A stretch of DNA of 64,000 bases from Deltaproteobacteria bacterium (lineage in GTDB: Bacteria; Myxococcota_A; Polyangia; Polyangiales; Houyiibacteriaceae), in the NCBI GenBank assembly GCA_017644045.1, contig JAEPMI010000002.1, forward strand, positions 124,001 through 188,000. Direction: 5' to 3'. Of this stretch, positions 17,910 through 26,388 are shown one piece after another (position 1 is the first letter of the stretch; every line of letters begins with the position of its first letter). The notes beneath the pieces were generated by a model that did no database searches, was not told the origin of the DNA, and saw only the letters and a program-made list of their open reading frames with translations. The position numbers were made by a program, and so were the translations under genes.

Positions 17910-19324
17910 TCTGCGGCCTCCGGGGTGAGCTCGGCGTGGAGCTTCTCGAGCAGGCGCGACACCATCGCCTCGCGATAGCGGGCGCTGCCGCGGTGATCGG
18001 TCATGGGCGTGAACGCCGTGCCGAGGAAGGTGCTCGCGTGAACCATGGCGGCGGCGTCGAAGGGCCGACCGACCAACGCGTCCTCGGCCTCGGTCGCGCG
18101 GACCGGCGTGGCGGCGACGCCACCGTAGCCGAGCCGCGCCTTGGTGATCGTGCCCGAGTCGTCGAGCCAGAGACCGAAGCCGGCGGCCACGGTCGAGATG
18201 TCGTCCATGATGCGCTTCGACACCTTGTAGAAGCGCTGAATGGTCGGGAAGGGCTTCGGGACCACGACCGCCTTCAGGATCTCGCCCGCCTGCAGCGCCG
18301 TCTTCCGATAGTCGAGGAAGAGCTCGCTCAGCGGGAGCTCGCGCTCGCCGCTCGCCGAGGCCAGCACCACCTTCGCGTCGAGCCCGAGCAACGCGGGCGG
18401 CGAGTCGCCGATGGGCGAAGCGTTGATCAGATTGCCGCCCAGCGTCGCGCGGTTGCGGATCAGGCGGCTGCTGAAGAGCGGGAAGAGCTCGCCGAACATC
18501 GGGACCGCTTCCCCGAGCTCGTCTTCGATGCGGCTCAACGGCACACCCGCGCCGATGGTGAGCGCGTCGTCGGTGTCGGCGATCGTCTGCAGCTCGCGGA
18601 CGCCCTCGAGCGCGACGAGCACGGGCCATCGCCGATCGAGCTGGTTGACCTCCACGTAGACGTCGGTCCCACCAGCGACGAGCTTCGCCTCCGGCTCCTT
18701 CGCGAGGATCGCGAAGAGCTCCGTCAGCGATGCCGGGCGATGGAAGCGCACCTCGCTTCCGTCCTCGATGGTGCAGCGGTGCGCGAAGCTCGGCGGTGCG
18801 TCGGTCACCTGGGCGAGGCGCCGCTTGTGCCGGTCGTCGGTCGGCGCGCCGAGGCTGGCGAGCGCGTCGCGGATCGGGCGGTAGCCGGTGCAGCGGCAGA
18901 GGTTGCCGCCGATGGACTCGTCCCAGACCTCGCCGGGGGTTCGGCCCTCGCGGTAGTACTCGGCGAAGAGGCTGACCACGAAGCCCGGAGTGCAGTAGCC
19001 ACACTGCGAGCCACCGGTCTCGACCATGGCCGCCTGTGCCGGGTGCAGCTCGTCGCCATCGGCGAGGCCATGGACCGTGAGCACCTCGCGACCGGCGAGG
19101 CCGACGGCGGGCACCAGACACGAATTCACCGTGACGAAACGGCTGGCCTCGCCTTCGGGCGCCACCACGACCACCGCACAGGCCCCGCACTCCCCCTCGG
19201 CGCAGCCCTCCTTCACACCGGTCAGCCCACGTTCGCGGAGGAAGTGGAGCAGCGGCTGGTGGGGATCGGTCTCGCCCAGCGGAATCGGGCGGCCGTCGAC
19301 GGTGATGGCGGGGTCGGTGCTCAT
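17906..19324 (-). CDS. xdhA: Xanthine dehydrogenase, FeS/FAD subunit (XdhA)
   Basis: This 472-residue protein fuses the iron-sulphur and flavin parts of xanthine dehydrogenase. The plant-type [2Fe-2S] ligands are Cys41, 46, 49 and 69. The second, four-helix-bundle cluster uses Cys108, 111, 143 and 145 (GGSQCGYC, NLCRCTGYRP). From about residue 190 comes the FAD domain (LVAGGTDVYVEV, NPKs-like LGGNLINASPIGD). Electrons run from molybdenum through both clusters to FAD and then NAD+. The order small-large with ATGA coupling matches bacterial XdhAB. It starts at ATG 19324 and is preceded by about 147 bp without genes. Confidence 0.93.
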   Translation of the reverse strand: MSTDPAITVDGRPIPLGETDPHQPLLHFLRERGLTGVKEGCAEGECGACAVVVVAPEGEASRFVTVNSCLVPAVGLAGREVLTVHGLADGDELHPAQAAMVETGGSQCGYCTPGFVVSLFAEYYREGRTPGEVWDESIGGNLCRCTGYRPIRDALASLGAPTDDRHKRRLAQVTDAPPSFAHRCTIEDGSEVRFHRPASLTELFAILAKEPEAKLVAGGTDVYVEVNQLDRRWPVLVALEGVRELQTIADTDDALTIGAGVPLSRIEDELGEAVPMFGELFPLFSSRLIRNRATLGGNLINASPIGDSPPALLGLDAKVVLASASGERELPLSELFLDYRKTALQAGEILKAVVVPKPFPTIQRFYKVSKRIMDDISTVAAGFGLWLDDSGTITKARLGYGGVAATPVRATEAEDALVGRPFDAAAMVHASTFLGTAFTPMTDHRGSARYREAMVSRLLEKLHAELTPEAAE

Positions 19325-19471
19325 GGGAATCGCCTACCTTAGTAGACCGGCCCGGCCCGTCCAATACGGCGGGACGATGGGCCGGAATCGGCCCGCCCCG
19401 CGGGACGACTGGTCGTACGGCGTTCGTCACTCGAGGGGACGGAGAGGCAGTGACGGGGTTAGTATCCGCCC

Positions 19472-21073
19472 GTGGTGGAGTCCTCAGACGCGCCGATGAG
19501 TGTCGGAACCCACCTCGGCGGTCGCTACCAGCTCGTGCGGGAGGTTGGCCGCGGGGGGTTCGGCGCCGTCTTCGAGGCGATGGACCGCCCCCTCAACCGG
19601 CCGGTCGCGGTGAAGCTCATCCACACGTCCTGGACCGAGGCAGGGGCGGAGCTCGAGCACGAAGCGACCCTCCTGGCGGGCATTCGATCGCCCCACGTGG
19701 TCCGCGTGCTGGATGCCTCCGTGATGGAGGAGCCGCCCTACCTGGTGATGGAGCTGCTCGAGGGCGAGTCGGTCCGACAGCGCATCGACAAGGGCGGTCC
19801 GCTCGACGTGACGGAGGCCTTCCGGATCCTCGACGAGGTCCTGCAGGGCCTCAGCGCCCTGCACGAGCGAACGCTCATCCACGGCGATCTCAAGCCAGAG
19901 AACGTCTTCCTCACCAAGGACGGCACGAAGCTGATCGACCTCGGCATCAGCCGACCCTGGACCCGCCCGCAGGAGCGCAACGCGCAGGTGCTCGGGACGC
20001 CGGCGTATCTCTCGCCGGAGCTGCTCCGCGGCGGACAGCCGGACCAGCGCGCCGACCTCTACGCCGCCGGTCTGCTCATCTACGAGATGCTCGCCGGCCA
20101 CGCGGCGCATGCTCAGCGCGACGACCTGCGCGAGATCACCGACGAGATCTACGAGGGGCGGCGCGCACCGCTGACGCTGGTGTGCCCCTGGCTTCCCCTC
20201 GCGGTGAGCGCGTTCGTCCGACGCGCGCTGGAGCCCGACCCCGTGCGTCGATTCATGAGCGCCGCCGACATGCGGGCCGTGCTGGGCTCGCTGCGCGTCG
20301 CCGACGCTCCGGAGCCCGAGACCAGCGAGCATCAGCTGGGCGAACGCTTCGTTCTCCTGCGGCCCCTCGACACGGGCACGGGGCAGATCTGGGAAGCCCG
20401 CGACCTCGAGCGCGACACGCGGGTCACGGTGGAGCGGCTCCATCTGGGCGAAGACCGGGACGGAGTGCAGAAGCTGGCGGCCCTGCGCTCCCCGCACCTC
20501 TCGCAGCTCTACGATCTGGTCCCGCTCGCCGGCGGAGACTTCGTGTTGGTGATGGAGCAACTCCCCGGTCGCTTGCTCACGCACGTCGTCGGGCATCGGT
20601 TGCCGCTCGCGCGGCTCGGAACCGTGGGCGGGCAACTGCTCGCCGGTCTGGCCGCGGCCCACTCGGTCGGTCTGGTGCATGGCGATCTCCGACCCGGCAA
20701 CATCGTCATCAGCCACTTCGGGCAGGACCCGGTCCTCAAGATCTTCGGCTTCCAGATCGGCGACGGCTCCGCCCCACCCCGCTCGGACGCGTACGCGGCC
20801 CCCGAGCGGCGCCGCGGAGGCACGCCGACGCCCCGCTCGGACGTCTATTCCGCGGGGGCCGTGCTCTTCCATCTCCTCACCGGCATGGACTACGTGGCCG
20901 CCGGCCGCCCCTTCGAAGGCCAGAGCGATCCGCGCACGATCGGCCGGGTGGCGAGTCGCGCGGCGATCACCAAGACGCTCCAGCGCGCGCTCGCGAAGGA
21001 CCCGGCCGCCCGCTTCGAGGACGCGAACGCCTTCCTGGCAGAGACGCGCGACTCGATCCCGCCCGGTCCCTGA
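19472..21073 (+). CDS. Dual-kinase protein: active Ser/Thr kinase plus degenerate second kinase
   Basis: This 533-residue soluble protein has two kinase folds in a row. The first (about residues 18-275) has GRGGFGAVFE, Lys48, HGDLKPENVF with Asp139, and DLG at 156-158, so it is likely active. The second (about 290-525) keeps HGDLRPGN at 403-410 and a DVYSAGAVLF helix, but has Glu321 where the ATP lysine should be and IFG in place of DFG, so it should be a pseudokinase. No membrane helix is seen. The start is the GTG at 19472 or the ATG at 19496 (MSVGTHLGGRYQL); the choice does not affect the domains. Confidence 0.9.
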   Translation: MVESSDAPMSVGTHLGGRYQLVREVGRGGFGAVFEAMDRPLNRPVAVKLIHTSWTEAGAELEHEATLLAGIRSPHVVRVLDASVMEEPPYLVMELLEGESVRQRIDKGGPLDVTEAFRILDEVLQGLSALHERTLIHGDLKPENVFLTKDGTKLIDLGISRPWTRPQERNAQVLGTPAYLSPELLRGGQPDQRADLYAAGLLIYEMLAGHAAHAQRDDLREITDEIYEGRRAPLTLVCPWLPLAVSAFVRRALEPDPVRRFMSAADMRAVLGSLRVADAPEPETSEHQLGERFVLLRPLDTGTGQIWEARDLERDTRVTVERLHLGEDRDGVQKLAALRSPHLSQLYDLVPLAGGDFVLVMEQLPGRLLTHVVGHRLPLARLGTVGGQLLAGLAAAHSVGLVHGDLRPGNIVISHFGQDPVLKIFGFQIGDGSAPPRSDAYAAPERRRGGTPTPRSDVYSAGAVLFHLLTGMDYVAAGRPFEGQSDPRTIGRVASRAAITKTLQRALAKDPAARFEDANAFLAETRDSIPPGP

Positions 21074-21118
21074 GCCCGTCGCCAGATCGTGTGTGGTGTT
21101 CACGATCGGTGTCTGCTA

Positions 21119-21135
21119 CGCCCCCATCGGGGGCG
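21119..21135. other. GC-rich hairpin between kinase and lipoprotein genes
   Basis: CGCCCCC-ATC-GGGGGCG is a perfect 7-bp inverted repeat with a 3-nt loop, 46 bp after the kinase stop and 26 bp before the next ATG. No T-tract follows, so it is not a standard intrinsic terminator. It could affect the lipoprotein mRNA leader. Confidence 0.4.
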
Positions 21136-21160
21136 CCGGGGACAACGAAGGACCGATCAC

Positions 21161-22426
21161 ATGCTCATTCGACGATCTTCTCTGGCAGCTCTCGGCCTCC
21201 TGGCGTCGCTCGTCGGCTGTAGCGAGTCCACGGTCTCCGAGCCCCTGGACATGGCGCGGCCCACGACGGACTCCGGCCCGACACCAGCTGCCGATCTCGG
21301 CATGCCGGTCCCCGAGGGTGGCGAGCCGCTCGAGCCACTGAGCTTCGAGGTGCCGGAGGACGGAAGCTCGATCGTGATGAAGAGCACCATGCCCACGGGC
21401 ATCGAGCATGCGGACATCTACCTGCTCGTCGACACCACCGCCTCGCTGCGCGAGGAGCTGGAACTACTCCAGCGCTCCATCGTCGGTCCCTCGGGACTGG
21501 TCGCGCGGTTGCGGGAAGAGATCCCCGACAGCCGGATCGGGCTCGGGACCTTCGCCGACTACGGCGTCACTCCGTACGGCTCCACCGCGGACGGCGATAC
21601 CGCCTACACCCACCGGGTGGATCCCACGGACGACATCGCAGCTCTCGAAGCCGCGGTGGGCGCGCTCGAGCTCGGCAACGGCAACGATGTCGCCGAGAGC
21701 ATGGTGCCGGCGCTCTGGTCGATGGCGACCGGCTTCGGCCTCGCGGGTCCGAGCGGCTGGACGGAAGGCCGGCGCGAGAGCTCCACATGGGGCGAATGCG
21801 AGGCGGGCGCACAGGGATGGCCCTGCTTCCGCCCCGATGCCGCGGCGCTCGTCATCGTCGTCACGGACGCCATCTCCCACAACGGCCCGGACGGACTGGA
21901 AGCGTACGACGACGCCATGCTCGGCGCGGCGCCCCCGACTTGGGAAGCAACGCGGGTGGCGCTCGAGAGCCTCGGCGCTCGGGTGCTCTTCGTGACGACC
22001 GATGCCGACGGTGAAGCGACCGCCATGGCGCGAACCTTGGCCACCGAGACCGGCGCGGTCGACGACTCGGGCATGCCGCTCGTGTTTCCGACCTCGCCCA
22101 GAGGCCCCGCGGACATCGAGCCGCTCGTGGCCGGGGTCACCACGCTGGCCAACCGCTCCTATCGGATGACACTGCGACTCGTGACCACCGAGGGCAGCTC
22201 GCTTCCCCAGCTCGTGGACTCCTTCGCCGCTGGCCCGGCCGACCCGGCGCTCGGGTGCAGCGCCTTCACCGAAGGTGCGTTGGTTGGGCCCGGTCGTGAG
22301 CTCTGCGTCGAGCTCAGCGCGACGCTCGACGAGACGATCGCTCGCGGCAGCTACATCGGCTGGCTCGAGCTCCTCGGCGACGGGCGCCGGCTCGCGGCTC
22401 GACCGATCCGGATCCGCGTCCCCTGA
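21161..22426 (+). CDS. VWA-domain-like surface lipoprotein
   Basis: This 421-residue lipoprotein has lipobox LVGC and a Pro/Asp/Gly-rich linker. Next is a von Willebrand A-like fold starting with HADIYLLVDTTASLREEL: the DTTAS motif stands for the metal-binding DxSxS, LGTFADYG gives the second metal loop, and AALVIVVTDAISHNG the third. Such domains bind protein ligands through a Mg2+ site. The start at 21161 follows an AAGGA ribosome site. The final 100 residues look like a beta-sandwich tail. It is probably on the cell surface; its partner is unknown. Confidence 0.85.
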   Translation: MLIRRSSLAALGLLASLVGCSESTVSEPLDMARPTTDSGPTPAADLGMPVPEGGEPLEPLSFEVPEDGSSIVMKSTMPTGIEHADIYLLVDTTASLREELELLQRSIVGPSGLVARLREEIPDSRIGLGTFADYGVTPYGSTADGDTAYTHRVDPTDDIAALEAAVGALELGNGNDVAESMVPALWSMATGFGLAGPSGWTEGRRESSTWGECEAGAQGWPCFRPDAAALVIVVTDAISHNGPDGLEAYDDAMLGAAPPTWEATRVALESLGARVLFVTTDADGEATAMARTLATETGAVDDSGMPLVFPTSPRGPADIEPLVAGVTTLANRSYRMTLRLVTTEGSSLPQLVDSFAAGPADPALGCSAFTEGALVGPGRELCVELSATLDETIARGSYIGWLELLGDGRRLAARPIRIRVP

Positions 22427-22564
22427 GCTCACCATCCGAGGGCGGCGACCCTGGTCGCGACCTCTCGACAGGCTCGACGGCACCGCCCGTTTCGACCGCC
22501 CCGGTCGATCGGTGTGCGACGGTGTGGTTCGCGGAAGGGTCCCCGGTTGGTGTACGCTACCGCC

Positions 22565-24625
22565 ATGCGAGCTTTGTTCACGAAGTGTGTGATCTTGGCC
22601 TTCGCTTCCACGCTGCTGTCCAGCGGCTGCGGCTCCGATGGGGTCGAGCTCCGCGTCGACGTGCGGACCGACTGGGTTCCGGTGGCGGAGTTCTCGGAGA
22701 TCGAGATCTCGCTCGATGGCGAGTCGGAGACCGTCATCTACGACGCGGCCTTCGAAGACGACTTCCTCACGGGCGTCCGTGTCGCGACCCTCGAAGACGT
22801 GAAGCCGGGCACCGTGACCGTCCGCGCGCGAATCCTCGCGGCCGATGGACGGCGCCTCGTGCAGCGCTTGGTGGCGGCCGAGGTCACCAGCAACTCCACG
22901 CTCACGCTGGTCATCACCCGCAGCTGCGAAGCCGTGACCTGCCCCGACGGTGATCCGAGCGCCACCGAGTGTGTGGGCGGACGCTGCGTGAGCCCGGAGT
23001 GCTCGCCGGAGAACCCGGACGCCTGCGGTGAGGGCGGCTGCGAGTCGGACGACGACTGCGGAGCCGCGCCGGTCGGTTGCGCACGGACCATCTGCACCGC
23101 GGGGGAGTGCTTCGTGGGCTCGGACTTCTCCGCCTGCGCCACGAGCGAGTTCTGCCACCCGGAGCTCGGCTGTCAGCCGCGACCGGTCGAGGCGGACTCC
23201 GGGATGCCGACCGACGGTGGCATGTCGATGACCGACGGTGGCCCGACCGACATGGGCCCGCCGGAGGAGTGCGGCATGCCGTGCGACACGGGCAACGAGT
23301 GCGAGGTCGGCGTCTACGAGTGCTCCACCGGCGAGCCGATCTGCGTGCGCGACTCGCTGGTCGCCGCCGGGACCACCTGCCGCGAGGCCGTGGGTCAGTG
23401 CGACGTCGCCGAGGAATGCGACGGCGAGAACCCGACGTGCCCGATGGATGCGTTCACGCCGACGGGGCAGACGTGCTCGCTCGGCTTCTGCGATGGCCTC
23501 GGCACCTGCTCGGACAGCTGCACGCCGGGCGCCGACTGCTCGACCGGCAACCCCTGCGAGACGGGCACCATCGACTGCAGCGGCGGAACCCCGAGCTGCA
23601 CGCGCTCGGGCAACGCGCCGAACGGGACCAGCTGCGGCACCACCGAGAACGGGCCCTTCGGCTCCTGCGGCGGCTTCTCGAGCACCTGCGACGAGACCGG
23701 CACGCGCTCGCGCACGGTGACCCGCTACGAGTGCGCGAGCGGCAGCTGCGAGGCGATGCCCGAGGCGGACACCGAGTCCTGCTCGCGGAGCACCGGCGGC
23801 ACCATGTGCGGCAGCACGATGACGACCGGCTGGAGCACCTGCGGTGGCTTCAGCGGCACCTGCGACGAGACCGGCACCCAGTCGCGCATGGTCACGACCT
23901 ACACCTGCGCGAGCGCGAGCTGTGACGCCGACGTGACCATGGAGAACCGGAGCTGCTCCCGAAGCACCAACGGAAGCTCCTGTGGCTCCGTGACGTACGG
24001 GAGCTGGGGTAGCTGCGGAAGCTACTCGAACAGCTGCGACGAGACGGGCAGCCGCTCGCGCAGTGTCTTCACCCCCACGTGCAGCAGCGGCACCTGCTCC
24101 ACCGTGACGACCAGCGAGAACGGAAGCTGCAGCCGCGACACCGACGGCGACAGCTGCGGGAGCGTCACCTATGGGAGCTGGAGCAGCTGCGGTGGCTTCA
24201 GTGGCACCTGCGACGAGACGGGCTCGCGCTCGCGCAACGTCAACACGCCGACCTGCGCCAGTGGCTCTTGCGGCACGGTGACCACGACCCAGAACGGAAG
24301 CTGCACACGCGACACCGACGGCGACGGCTGCGGCACCGTGACCTACGGCCCCTGGAGCTCCTGCAGCTACTCCGACGGCTGCGACGAGACCGGGACCCGC
24401 ACCCGCAACGTCTACACGCCGACCTGCGGCAGCGGTTCCTGCGACATGGTGACCACGACCCAGAACGGGTCCTGCTCCCGAAACACCGACGGCCAGACCT
24501 GCCTGGGTGTCCCCTTCGGCTGTAACGACTATCGCTGCGCGAGCGGGACCTGTCGTGCCCTGTACCGGTGTACCGCCGGGCAGATCTGCTGCGAGGACCT
24601 GTGCACGGAGTTCGCGTGCCCCTGA
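22565..24625 (+). CDS. Cys-rich lipoprotein with five TSP1-like repeats
   Basis: This is a 686-residue lipoprotein (signal to SSGC). A beta-sandwich-like N-terminal part (about 25-120) is followed by EGF/disintegrin-like Cys clusters (ECSPENPDACGEGGCESDDDC; DVAEECDGENPTCPMDAFTP), a Met/Asp/Gly linker, and five tandem repeats of 54-58 residues at about 23642-24501. Each repeat reads like GSWSSCGGFSGTCDETGSRSR, with later CASGSC and CSRDTDGDSC, which resembles thrombospondin type-1 spacing (Trp-Ser-x-Cys, Cys, then alternating Arg). A last cluster (GCNDYRC, QICCEDLC) ends the protein. It is probably an adhesive surface protein. The next gene is a shorter paralog that overlaps it by 10 bp. Confidence 0.87.
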   Translation: MRALFTKCVILAFASTLLSSGCGSDGVELRVDVRTDWVPVAEFSEIEISLDGESETVIYDAAFEDDFLTGVRVATLEDVKPGTVTVRARILAADGRRLVQRLVAAEVTSNSTLTLVITRSCEAVTCPDGDPSATECVGGRCVSPECSPENPDACGEGGCESDDDCGAAPVGCARTICTAGECFVGSDFSACATSEFCHPELGCQPRPVEADSGMPTDGGMSMTDGGPTDMGPPEECGMPCDTGNECEVGVYECSTGEPICVRDSLVAAGTTCREAVGQCDVAEECDGENPTCPMDAFTPTGQTCSLGFCDGLGTCSDSCTPGADCSTGNPCETGTIDCSGGTPSCTRSGNAPNGTSCGTTENGPFGSCGGFSSTCDETGTRSRTVTRYECASGSCEAMPEADTESCSRSTGGTMCGSTMTTGWSTCGGFSGTCDETGTQSRMVTTYTCASASCDADVTMENRSCSRSTNGSSCGSVTYGSWGSCGSYSNSCDETGSRSRSVFTPTCSSGTCSTVTTSENGSCSRDTDGDSCGSVTYGSWSSCGGFSGTCDETGSRSRNVNTPTCASGSCGTVTTTQNGSCTRDTDGDGCGTVTYGPWSSCSYSDGCDETGTRTRNVYTPTCGSGSCDMVTTTQNGSCSRNTDGQTCLGVPFGCNDYRCASGTCRALYRCTAGQICCEDLCTEFACP
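23642..24501 (+). repeat. Five coding tandem repeats (TSP1-like)
   Basis: About 165-175 bp per unit, encoding Gly-x-Trp-x-x-Cys-Gly, Cys-Asp-Glu-Thr-Gly, Arg-Ser-Arg, then three more cysteine pairs. The middle units (from about 23990 to 24340) are closest to one another at DNA level, consistent with recent unit duplication. Confidence 0.75.
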
Positions 24626-26376
24626 CGCCTGGAACGCTCACGAAGTCTCGGCTCCTCTGCGCGCTCGTCCTCCTGGCGGCCTGCGGCGACGACACCACCA
24701 CCCTTCGCGTCGACGTCCGCACCGACTACGTGCCAGGCGTCGAGTTCGCGGAGGTCGAGGTCGGCTTCGACAGTGGTGGTACGGAGGCGACCTACCCCGT
24801 CCGCTTCTCCGAGGACTTCCTCCGCGGCGTACGCGTCGCGACGCTCGAGAACGCGCCGCTCGGCCAACAGACGCTGCGGGCGAGACTGAACGCGGCGGAC
24901 GGCCGACGCATCGCCGAGCGCCGACTCGACGTCGAGCTGAGCGCGGACGCGACCACCGTGACCATCGTGTTCACGCGCGCCTGCGCCAGCGTGACGTGCC
25001 CCGACGGGGACGACGCGGCCGCGACCCAGTGTGTTGGTGGTCGCTGCGTTCGCCCGGAGTGCTCGCCCGAGAACCCGGGCGCGTGTGGTGAGGGCTGCGC
25101 CAACGCCGACGAGTGTCCGAGCGACGTGGCCGGCTGCGCCCGCGCGATCTGCGACGAGGGCATCTGCTACGTCGGCAGCGAGCTCGGTGCCTGCGCGACG
25201 GGCGAGTTCTGCCACCCGGACCGCGGCTGCACGCCCGAGCCAGTGGAGACGGACGGCGCCGTGCCCATGACCGATGGCGGAACACCGGACGGTGGGAGCG
25301 TCGACATGCTCGTCGACCCGAGCTGCGGGCAGCCCTGCGACACGGGCAGCGCGTGCGAGCTCGGGACCTTCGACTGCAGCTCCGGGTCGCCGGTGTGCAC
25401 GCCGACTGGTCCGGCCGATGCGGGGACCCAGTGCCGTGGCGCCGTGGACGCCTGCGACGTGGCCGAGACCTGCGACGGAACGTCGACCGCGTGTCCGACC
25501 GACGAGTTCGCGAGCACCGGCTCGACCTGCCCCGACGGCTTCTGTGACGGGCTCGGTGGGTGCGGCGACTGCGAGCCCGGCGCGGCCTGCTCGACCGGCA
25601 ACCCGTGCGAGGTCGGTGAGACGCAGTGCACCGGTGACACGCCCAGCTGCGTGCGCGCGTCCGACGTCCCCGCCGGCGTGAGCTGCGGCGACGACATGAC
25701 CGGCGCCTGGGGGAGCTGCGGTGGGTTCAGCAACGACTGCGACACGACGGGTACGCAGTCGCGCTCGGTGACGACCTACGAGTGCAACGGCTCCGGCAGC
25801 TGCCAGAGCGACACGAGCAGCCAGATGCAGGGCTGCAGCCGCGCCACGGCGGGCAACCCGTGCGGCGCCGTGCGCGTGGAGGGCGGCTTCGGTTCGTGCG
25901 GTGGCTTCACCACGACCTGCGACGAGACCGGCACGCAGTCGCAGACGGTCACGGACTACGCGTGCAGCGCGGGCAGCTGCGTCGGCAGCGACTCGACCGA
26001 GAACCGGGCCTGCAACCGAGACACCGACGGGACGACGTGCATGCCGACCGAGACCGGATCGTGGAGCCTCTGCCTCGTCGATCGCTCGGGGGACGCCTGC
26101 AGCGAGGACGGCACGCAGCGACGAACCGTCACGACCTTCGAGTGCGGCAGCGGCAGCTGTCAGGGCTCTGACACGATGCAGATGCAGGCGTGCTCGGTGG
26201 ACAGCACGGGCCGCCCCTGCCCGAACCCGGGTCCCGGCTTCCCGTGCTTCGACTACCGGTGCTCGAGCAGTGCGACCTGCGTGAACCAGGGCGACACCTG
26301 CGGCGCCGGGCAGATGTGCTGCTTCGGTGGGTGCTCGACCGGCGGCGGCGGCGGCATGGAGCTCTGCTTCGAGTAG
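24616..26376 (+). CDS. Cys-rich lipoprotein, paralog of the preceding gene (three repeats)
   Basis: This 586-residue lipoprotein (lipobox LAAC) has the same plan as its upstream neighbour: an N-terminal domain starting TLRVDVRTDYVPGVEFAEVE (compare ELRVDVRTDWVPVAEFSEIE), two Cys clusters, an Asp/Gly linker and TSP1-like repeats, here three (about 25700-26220) instead of five. The last repeat is irregular (SLCLVDRSGDACSEDG). I chose the GTG at 24616, which overlaps the end of the preceding gene and puts a Lys/Arg region just before the hydrophobic core. The pair clearly arose by tandem duplication followed by change in repeat number. Confidence 0.86.
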   Translation: MPLTPGTLTKSRLLCALVLLAACGDDTTTLRVDVRTDYVPGVEFAEVEVGFDSGGTEATYPVRFSEDFLRGVRVATLENAPLGQQTLRARLNAADGRRIAERRLDVELSADATTVTIVFTRACASVTCPDGDDAAATQCVGGRCVRPECSPENPGACGEGCANADECPSDVAGCARAICDEGICYVGSELGACATGEFCHPDRGCTPEPVETDGAVPMTDGGTPDGGSVDMLVDPSCGQPCDTGSACELGTFDCSSGSPVCTPTGPADAGTQCRGAVDACDVAETCDGTSTACPTDEFASTGSTCPDGFCDGLGGCGDCEPGAACSTGNPCEVGETQCTGDTPSCVRASDVPAGVSCGDDMTGAWGSCGGFSNDCDTTGTQSRSVTTYECNGSGSCQSDTSSQMQGCSRATAGNPCGAVRVEGGFGSCGGFTTTCDETGTQSQTVTDYACSAGSCVGSDSTENRACNRDTDGTTCMPTETGSWSLCLVDRSGDACSEDGTQRRTVTTFECGSGSCQGSDTMQMQACSVDSTGRPCPNPGPGFPCFDYRCSSSATCVNQGDTCGAGQMCCFGGCSTGGGGGMELCFE

Positions 26377-26388
26377 CGGACCGCCCGC

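Noticed and set aside
15966..19342. Long plus-strand frames across the xanthine dehydrogenase genes
   Set aside because: Both real subunits on the opposite strand carry full motif sets. The plus-strand products have none.
23642..24501. CRISPR or non-coding satellite in the repeat region
   Set aside because: The repeats are in frame, encode conserved cysteines and lie within a lipoprotein gene.
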